From NCBI RefSeq assembly GCF_000091325.1, contig NC_014012.1, positions 1,798,001 through 1,862,000 of the forward strand: a DNA stretch of 64,000 nucleotides, given 5' to 3'. Origin of the DNA: Shewanella violacea DSS12. GTDB lineage: Bacteria; Pseudomonadota; Gammaproteobacteria; Enterobacterales; Shewanellaceae. Numbering within the stretch: the stretch's first letter is position 1; the number at the start of each line of letters is the position of its first letter. The position numbers were made by a program, and so were the translations under genes. This document shows, in pieces, positions 58,378-64,000 of this stretch. The notes under the pieces are model-generated. The model searched no databases. It saw nothing but the letters and a program-made list of their open reading frames with translations, and had not been told where the DNA came from.

Positions 58378-59259
58378 TTAAACTTGATTATCGTTTTGTG
58401 CTTTCGCGAGTGCGGGGCGACGATAAACAAACCAATAAGTGAGTCCTACGAAAATAGCGCCGCCCACTATATTGCCTAAAGTGACCGGTATGAGATTGTG
58501 GAGTATAAACTGACTCCAAGTTAGATCGGCAAACTGACTAGGGTCTATCCCTGCATTTGCCCAAAATTCGCTTGTTGCGACTTGCTTAGTAAAAATACCC
58601 ATGGGGATAAGAAACATGTTAGCGATACAGTGCTCAAAGCCTGCGGCGACAAACATGGCGACGGGTAATACCACGGCAAGTAATTTGTCGGTGACGGTTT
58701 TGCCTGCGTAGGCCATCCAAACTGCCAGACACACCATGATGTTACACATGATGCCTAAGGCGAATGCCTGCAAAAATGTATGGTGTAGCTTGGCGACTGC
58801 GGTTTTCATATAACCTAAACCGAGTAAGCCATGAGCGCCTTCATAGTGTTTCGAGGCGATCATGAGACCGACCAAGAGCATGGCACCGATAAAATTGCCC
58901 AGATACACGAGTCCCCAGTTACGCATTAATGCCTTAGTGGTGACGCGCTTGCTGGCGCGGGCTGTGATGGTTAATACGGTAGAGGTAAATAACTCCCCGC
59001 CTAAGACCACCACTAACATTAAACCTAGGCTAAAACAGAGGCCACCAATGAGTTTATTGAGTCCGTATGGAAGGACACTGCCTCCGGCCGTAGCAACGAC
59101 ATAGAAGACAAAGGCTAAACCGATAAACATGCCGGCTGTCATCGCTAGGATCAGCGTAGACATAGTGTCTCGATTGACTTTAATTACCGCAGCATCTTCC
59201 ACTTTCAGTGCGGTGGCGGCTGGGGTATTAGCATCAAACGGACTTGGACTATTTTTCAT
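58378..59259 (-). CDS. focA: Formate channel FocA
   Basis: FocA is a pentameric formate/nitrite-family channel moving formate across the inner membrane. The 293 residues have six segments, LAMTAGMFIGLAFVFYVVAT, LVVVLGGELFTSTVLTITAR, VYLGNFIGAMLLVGLMIAS, FALGIMCNIMVCLAVWMAYA with the conserved gate, FEHCIANMFLIPMGIF, and VTLGNIVGGAIFVGLTYW. The ATG at 59259 is chosen: AAAGG lies six bases upstream; the longer frame to 59322 has none. It is the first gene of focA-pflB. Confidence 0.97.
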   Translation of the reverse strand: MKNSPSPFDANTPAATALKVEDAAVIKVNRDTMSTLILAMTAGMFIGLAFVFYVVATAGGSVLPYGLNKLIGGLCFSLGLMLVVVLGGELFTSTVLTITARASKRVTTKALMRNWGLVYLGNFIGAMLLVGLMIASKHYEGAHGLLGLGYMKTAVAKLHHTFLQAFALGIMCNIMVCLAVWMAYAGKTVTDKLLAVVLPVAMFVAAGFEHCIANMFLIPMGIFTKQVATSEFWANAGIDPSQFADLTWSQFILHNLIPVTLGNIVGGAIFVGLTYWFVYRRPALAKAQNDNQV

Positions 59260-59830
59260 GGTTCGCCTTTTAATTGCCTTGTATCGGTTATGTAAACCAA
59301 TATGAGCTTTATTCTTAGTCAATGAGACCGTGTAGTATCTAAAGTGATTCCTGATAAATCTAGTATAAAAAACGTGTAATTAAATTTCGTGACCTTGGTC
59401 TAATTGTCGGCCTAAAACTCAACATGATGTCATTTAAGTACAGAATTTTTTAACTTAGGCTGAACATCGGCATTGGTTTAGACCTCTTGCCCAATACTCG
59501 GTGTTTAGCTGCAAGCTCACTGAGATTCATCACATCTTACCAGTTTCAATTGGTAAGACCAATTTACCGCTCGATATTAGCATAGTCTGAAAATGACAGC
59601 ACTCCTTGTGGGGAATGTAAGCATGGGTAATTATAAAATTGGGAGCAAGGTAACAATTGTATAGGTCAGCCTAATCAAGGGGAACTTTAGGCATGCAAAT
59701 TGCTAGTTTAGTCGGGGGAGGGAGTTAAAGAGATTATGCCGCTAGGCTTGTTCAGCATCATAATTGATGTGCACAATCTAGTCTCTGTGATTTGAATGAT
59801 GAGTTAAGACTTGTATCTTCATAGCGAATG
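59260..59830 (-). promoter_or_regulatory. Control region of focA-pflB
   Basis: This 571-base stretch has no gene. On the minus strand TATACT (59367-59362) is a possible -10 with a poor -35. TAATTAAAT at 59377-59385 overlaps the -35 area and resembles the core of an ArcA box. No full FNR palindrome (TTGAT-N4-ATCAA) is seen; TTGATGTGCACAAT at 59764-59777 is a partial match. Confidence 0.35.
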
Positions 59831-59860
59831 AATAATCGGTATCTTTCGATACCGATTATT
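59831..59860 (-). terminator. Terminator of the second TonB-dependent receptor gene
   Basis: A perfect 13-bp stem (59831-59843 with 59848-59860) and 4-base loop lie 27 bases past the stop. The T-tract on the minus strand is weak. Confidence 0.75.
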
Positions 59861-59886
59861 CTAGTTATAACGTCGGAGCTGTGTGA

Positions 59887-62667
59887 TTAAAGCTTTAATT
59901 CGTATTGCAGGTAAGCAAAGCGACCTACGTTACTGTATATACTTTGATCATAGAAAGGCCAGTCATCCCAAGAGCTGAATGAAGGTTGCTTATCAAACAG
60001 GTTACGAACGCCGAATGAAACTATCTGAGCACCGGTGATGTGGTATGTGCTAACAAGATCCCACTGAGTGTAACTGGCATGATGATATGGTTTAGTCGTC
60101 TTGTTGCCATCTTCGTCAATTTCAACAATATCGCCAATCAGATTACAGGTTTTATTCTGGGTATCATATTTGTTATAAGCACTGTAACCAGGTAAATAAC
60201 GAACACTCAATGTGTTAACCCAATCACCTGTGGTTAGGCTTAAGTGTGCATTACCATCCCACTTACGCTCAGAACCGTCATCGATCCCATCACAAAGAGG
60301 CTGTATCGCAGATGTTTGTGATTCTTTTGACAGAAACTGTTCAGCATGTATGCCTGTATCTATCGAACCAAAGCTAAATTCATGAGTGTATTTTAGATCG
60401 TAAGTAATACCTGTCGCAGACTCTTGAGTTAAGTTCTGTAAGTTAGTTTGGACATAACCTCGCTTATCTCCTCTTACTTTACCATTGTGTCGAACTACTA
60501 ATTCTGTATTACGTCCAGCGGCTTCATCATCTAAAATCTCTTGCAGAGACAAGCTGCCAACTATGTTAGTTAGCTCAAGGCTCCAGTAATCCATAGTCAG
60601 AGATAAATCATCGGTAATATTGTACGCGAAACCAAAACCGTATGATGTAGATTCTTCAGGTTCCAATAGTGGGTTACCACCACCGTGTGAATTTATTTCT
60701 TGCTTAGTACAGTCACCAGCACTTGATGAACCACCGTTTGCAATTTGCTGATTACACAAACGAGTATCCACGCCTTTAGTGACACCTGATGATACAGCCA
60801 TAAACAAGTTGTCTAAATCAGGAGCTTTAAATCCTGTACCATAGTTTGCGCGTAATAATAGTGTATCTATTGGGCGATAACCTGCACGAATAGAGTAGGT
60901 TGTTTCACTTGCATCTGAAAGTCCCCAGTCTGCTGTATCATGACGTACAGCCAAATCTAAGTTTAGCTCGTCCAGAAGAGGTATAGATACTTCGGCAAAA
61001 ATACCGACATTACTTGAATCGCCACCACCATTAGAGCCTGCACCACCAATCACTTGGCCGGCAACGCTAGCTGGATCAGATCTATCTTGGTACTCTTCGG
61101 TGCGATAATCAACACCAAAAGCCGTACCTATATCGCCAGCTGGAAGTATATCTTCGAAGCCACCACTCATTGACCAGCTTGATTGAAATAAACTAAATTC
61201 ACCTGTTCTGTGAATGGATGCCATAAGGCCATCACATGTCGCTTTCAATTCTGTAGAGCTACAATCGTTTAGGGCAAATGGATTTAAAGCGCCGTTATTA
61301 AAAGCGTTAGCAAGCTCTTTCTTTAACAACTGTCCACTACGACCAACTTGACGACCTGTACTGGTTGAATAACCAATATCGAATTGAGTGCCCCACATAT
61401 CATTGATTGTGTATTCAGCACCGAAAACGGCTTCAAATGAGTCATTGACGTTGTCTTTTTCACGGTTGCCAAAATCCAAGTAGCGACGACCAACTGAGGC
61501 ACTTGTGCCTGCTAAGCTCTCATCGTTTAATGAATTCATGAAAAAGTCAGCAGTGGCCGGGTCATTTTTATAGATATCATTACGGATAAAATCTTCAAGA
61601 TATGGACTGTCAGACACATCTACGATTCCTGGTGAGGCACCGTTAGAGGTAATGGTTTCCATTCGTGTATATCTAAATTGGCCATTTAGAACAAGATCGT
61701 CGGTTGGAGTATAGTTAAACGAGGTGAACATGGTCACCTTGTTGGTCTTTGGCGCCACTTGATACAGAGGTGCGAAGTCGTACTTACAGCCGCCCCATGA
61801 ATTACTTTCTTGACAGTCAGACCATGGAAGCGTTGGGTTTGCATATACAACCTTGCCATCGTCACCGGTTACGATTTGACCAGCATCATCCAACTTAGGC
61901 ATATATATGTCTAAGAAACCTGGAATACCATATGAACTTCTTCCTTCATGCCCTGCAGCACCGGCTACATAGGCTGAGTTGCCCATTTTACGGTCACTAA
62001 ATTGAATGGCTTCTTTTGTCAGATATTCACCAGCAAACATGATGTTTAGATCGTCTGTAGAGGTACCGACGACCATTTGCATTTGGAATTCATCACCATC
62101 TTGGTGTTTGGTTCCTGCACCGTATTTAGCTTTAAAATTGAAACCATCAAAATCAGTTTTGGTGATGATGTTGATCACGCCAGCAATGGCATCAGAGCCA
62201 TAAATTGCCGATGCAGAATCAGTCAAAACTTCAATTCTTGATACTGCTGCCATTGGAATTTGGTTAATATCTGTGAAGACACCACCAGCAGCATTCTTGG
62301 GTAGGCGACGACCATTTAATAGGATTAATGTGTAACTTGAGCCAAAGCCTTTTAATCCAATGCTAGATGCACCGGCAGCTTGGCTTAGTGTTGATGATTC
62401 ATTAAAACCACCTACGGAAACGGTATTACGTAAAAATTCTGAGATTGTTGATAAACCTGAATCTTCAATATCTTTAGCTGTTAATACGTTGACAGGTGTA
62501 CTGCCTTCCATATCGGTACGCTTAATACGTGAACCTGTTACTTGAATTCTTTCTACTTTATCATCATCACTTGCAGCAAATACGGCTGGCGCAGTTAATG
62601 CGGCTGTTGCAGCACCACTGATTAGTGCGAAACGCACGGCTTTAGCCATTTTTGAGTTTGGCAGCAT
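59887..62667 (-). CDS. TonB-dependent outer-membrane receptor
   Basis: A second receptor of the same class as the one at 30870, 926 residues. A signal peptide (AVRFALISGAATAALTAPA, cleaved after VFA) is followed by KVERIQVTGSRIKRTDMEGS, the plug (VNVLTAKDIEDSGLSTISEF, GSSYTLILLNGRRLP, IPMAAVSRIEVLTDSASAIY, DAIAGVINIITK) and a barrel ending FAYLQYELKL. Paired cysteines (CQESNSWGGC, CSSTELKATC) suggest extracellular disulfide loops. AGGGAG precedes the ATG. Two TTGTTAACAA palindromes lie within 240 bases upstream. The ligand is unknown; peptides or sugars are typical for the type. Confidence 0.92.
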   Translation of the reverse strand: MLPNSKMAKAVRFALISGAATAALTAPAVFAASDDDKVERIQVTGSRIKRTDMEGSTPVNVLTAKDIEDSGLSTISEFLRNTVSVGGFNESSTLSQAAGASSIGLKGFGSSYTLILLNGRRLPKNAAGGVFTDINQIPMAAVSRIEVLTDSASAIYGSDAIAGVINIITKTDFDGFNFKAKYGAGTKHQDGDEFQMQMVVGTSTDDLNIMFAGEYLTKEAIQFSDRKMGNSAYVAGAAGHEGRSSYGIPGFLDIYMPKLDDAGQIVTGDDGKVVYANPTLPWSDCQESNSWGGCKYDFAPLYQVAPKTNKVTMFTSFNYTPTDDLVLNGQFRYTRMETITSNGASPGIVDVSDSPYLEDFIRNDIYKNDPATADFFMNSLNDESLAGTSASVGRRYLDFGNREKDNVNDSFEAVFGAEYTINDMWGTQFDIGYSTSTGRQVGRSGQLLKKELANAFNNGALNPFALNDCSSTELKATCDGLMASIHRTGEFSLFQSSWSMSGGFEDILPAGDIGTAFGVDYRTEEYQDRSDPASVAGQVIGGAGSNGGGDSSNVGIFAEVSIPLLDELNLDLAVRHDTADWGLSDASETTYSIRAGYRPIDTLLLRANYGTGFKAPDLDNLFMAVSSGVTKGVDTRLCNQQIANGGSSSAGDCTKQEINSHGGGNPLLEPEESTSYGFGFAYNITDDLSLTMDYWSLELTNIVGSLSLQEILDDEAAGRNTELVVRHNGKVRGDKRGYVQTNLQNLTQESATGITYDLKYTHEFSFGSIDTGIHAEQFLSKESQTSAIQPLCDGIDDGSERKWDGNAHLSLTTGDWVNTLSVRYLPGYSAYNKYDTQNKTCNLIGDIVEIDEDGNKTTKPYHHASYTQWDLVSTYHITGAQIVSFGVRNLFDKQPSFSSWDDWPFYDQSIYSNVGRFAYLQYELKL

Positions 62668-62749
62668 TTTATTCTCCCTGAATCTTATTATGTTTTTAAT
62701 AACTTTGGTGTTTAATTTTTATATGGCGATCGTTTTCTTACTGGTTACT

Positions 62750-62900
62750 CTTGTTAACAAGGGTTGGCAGTGGTTAACGAATATCGCTGTCGCGGGGGAT
62801 ATAAGCACATAGTGGTAACATCTGCAATAGTGCCTACAGTCGATAGAATAAGTCTGCCTAGCGTTACCTTTGCAACATTAATGGCTATATTTGTTAACAA
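62750..62900 (-). promoter_or_regulatory. Repeated TTGTTAACAA palindromes upstream of the receptor
   Basis: TTGTTAACAA occurs at 62751-62760, inside the 12-bp palindrome CTTGTTAACAAG, and again at 62891-62900. GGTTAACGA lies at about 62773-62781. They look like operators of one regulator for the receptor gene. The rest of the gene-free span 62668-63356 holds nothing I can name. Confidence 0.45.
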
Positions 62901-63356
62901 TCTGAGTGCCGAAATAATGTTAATCAATAAGTTGCGCTTTCTTGAGGGGCTTTTTTTTGGGTTATTAAGAGATTCTGTTCGCTAAGTGAGCGATGTTGAT
63001 TGTGTATCTGTGTTGCTTTGGTTTTGATTGCAACATCCTGGCAACCTTTAATGTTGAAAATAGACGCCTGACTGAAACATATATGACCAAGTTGTGATTA
63101 AGGTCACGCTCTTGTTTCTGTCAGGCTTGTTAATGGATGCTTTAAATATGAACGATTTTACATATTGGTCTTATATGTAAATAAGCGATCCTTAGGATTA
63201 ATGAGTCGTAAGCATTAGCGTTCTATTAGAACAAAGAGCAGTCCATCAATTTAGACGGCTGTTAACATGAGTTTTCGTAATAAAGTGATAGGTTATTGAC
63301 GGGGCATTTGACGAGGGACATTTGATGGGGGGATTGGGCGGCGTTATTGGTGATAC

Positions 63357-64000
63357 TTAAGCCTTCCAACTCCTTGGCTTGTAGTGTGATAAATATCGAT
63401 ATGTGACATATATGACCACAGCCGTTGCGATAAGCAGTTCTCCCTCAGCTGCTTGTTGAATAAGGCTGGTAAATTGATTAGCGCCATAGGTTTTAGTAAG
63501 CCAGTAGTAAGTTTTGAACAGAGCTGTTGCGCCTATAACCATAGGGAAGGTAAATGCAGCATAGCCAGGTGAGAAGGGGAGCCTCAACAAATGAAAGAAG
63601 GCGAGATAGATAACCGACGTCATTAAGACTGCAATACTGAGCAGCAGTGCCACAACCACAATAGAAGGCTGAGTGCTAATTGTCAGGTATCCGGCCAATG
63701 ATAAACTGGCGGGAGCGGCAAGTATGGCTATGGTCGGTTTAGCTGCATCGGCAATGGGGGCGCAAAATATCAGGCGATATAGCATGATTGGTAACATGAT
63801 GAGGTAGCACAAGATGCCGAAGTTTAATATGGCGTTGGCAATCCAGTGTAGGCTCTGATTGGTTGAATCGGCGTAGCTTGGAAAACTTACCGCGGCGACT
63901 ATGATGCCAATCGGCGGTATGAACCAGCTAGGCAGCATATGTTCTAACTTAAAGTCCACAGCCCTATAAAAGACAAACATGCAGAGGAAGACCAGATGGA
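63357..64000 (-). CDS. TehA/SLAC1 (TDT) family transporter, 5' end cut by window edge
   Basis: The minus-strand frame continues beyond the right edge, so this is the C-terminal two thirds of the protein (about 214 residues). It has the family stretch LEHMLPSWFIPPIGIIVAAVSFPSYAD-like region and at least six membrane segments (ILNFGILCYLIMLPIMLYRL, PTIAILAAPASLSLAGYL, FTFPMVIGATALFKTYYWL). The ATG at 63980 is internal: the frame stays open upstream with HLVFLC. TDT members carry tellurite, dicarboxylates or anions across the inner membrane; the substrate is unknown. Confidence 0.83.
   Translation of the reverse strand, partial: HLVFLCMFVFYRAVDFKLEHMLPSWFIPPIGIIVAAVSFPSYADSTNQSLHWIANAILNFGILCYLIMLPIMLYRLIFCAPIADAAKPTIAILAAPASLSLAGYLTISTQPSIVVVALLLSIAVLMTSVIYLAFFHLLRLPFSPGYAAFTFPMVIGATALFKTYYWLTKTYGANQFTSLIQQAAEGELLIATAVVIYVTYRYLSHYKPRSWKA

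Noticed and set aside
62764..62985. 73-codon plus-strand frame upstream of the second receptor
   Set aside because: No Shine-Dalgarno, non-ATG start, and it covers the likely operator region.

Overview
The window looks like a chromosomal segment of a marine gammaproteobacterium of the Shewanella type. This is inferred from conserved gene order (acpH-queA-tgt-yajC-secD-secF; suhB/trmJ-cysE-iscRSUA-hscBA-fdx-iscX-ndk; tesA/ybbA-ybbP; yfbV/ackA-pta; focA-pflB-pflA), from family membership (a SO2930-type diheme cytochrome, large TonB-dependent receptors) and from the moderately AT-rich sequence. Species cannot be named from the sequence alone. I see no tRNA, rRNA, CRISPR array, insertion sequence or prophage.

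Layout. 1-7655 (minus): a surface-polysaccharide cluster with an acyltransferase, three GT4 and one GT2 glycosyltransferases, a NodB-like deacetylase and an odd nucleotidyltransferase-like protein; several genes overlap by 4-14 bases and the last runs off the left edge. 8049-9970: an orphan gene, an RluA-type pseudouridine synthase and AcpH, with an 8-bp simple repeat between the last two. 10136-16168: a 52-residue small protein, queA, tgt, yajC, secD, secF, a 51-bp tandem repeat and a terminator. 16374-20579: a DUF2007 protein whose zinc-ribbon tail has been tandemly duplicated at the DNA level, a siroheme synthase domain protein, YaeQ, YecH, an orphan ParA/ribbon-helix-helix pair and a PilZ protein. 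20880-29975: suhB, trmJ, cysE, the ISC iron-sulfur operon with two adjacent IscR operators, iscX and ndk.

29976-38814 is the most accessory-looking part: a long gene-poor stretch, a TonB-dependent receptor, an AraC-family regulator, a lipoprotein diheme cytochrome and a lipoprotein fusing a parallel beta-helix to a second copy of that cytochrome. 39429-49317 holds a DUF481 outer-membrane protein, tesA/ybbA-ybbP, a START-domain protein, YfcH, a frameshifted folX, an AI-2E family transporter and an RNA-methyltransferase-like gene. 49371-50711 holds small genes, including a 32-residue acidic protein in its own promoter-to-terminator unit. 51078-59259 is mixed-acid fermentation: pta and ackA (acetyl-CoA to acetate and ATP), pflB with its activase pflA, and the formate channel focA. 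The window ends with a second TonB-dependent receptor and a partial TehA/SLAC1-type transporter.

How genes cooperate: IscS/IscU/IscA/HscB/HscA/Fdx build iron-sulfur clusters and IscR, itself a cluster protein, represses the operon through sites seen just upstream. PflA, a radical-SAM iron-sulfur enzyme, activates PflB, whose acetyl-CoA feeds Pta-AckA while FocA exports formate. QueA and Tgt act in queuosine synthesis; YajC-SecD-SecF assist Sec export. Starts were moved from the longest open frame where a Shine-Dalgarno sequence or family length decided it; those choices are stated per entry.
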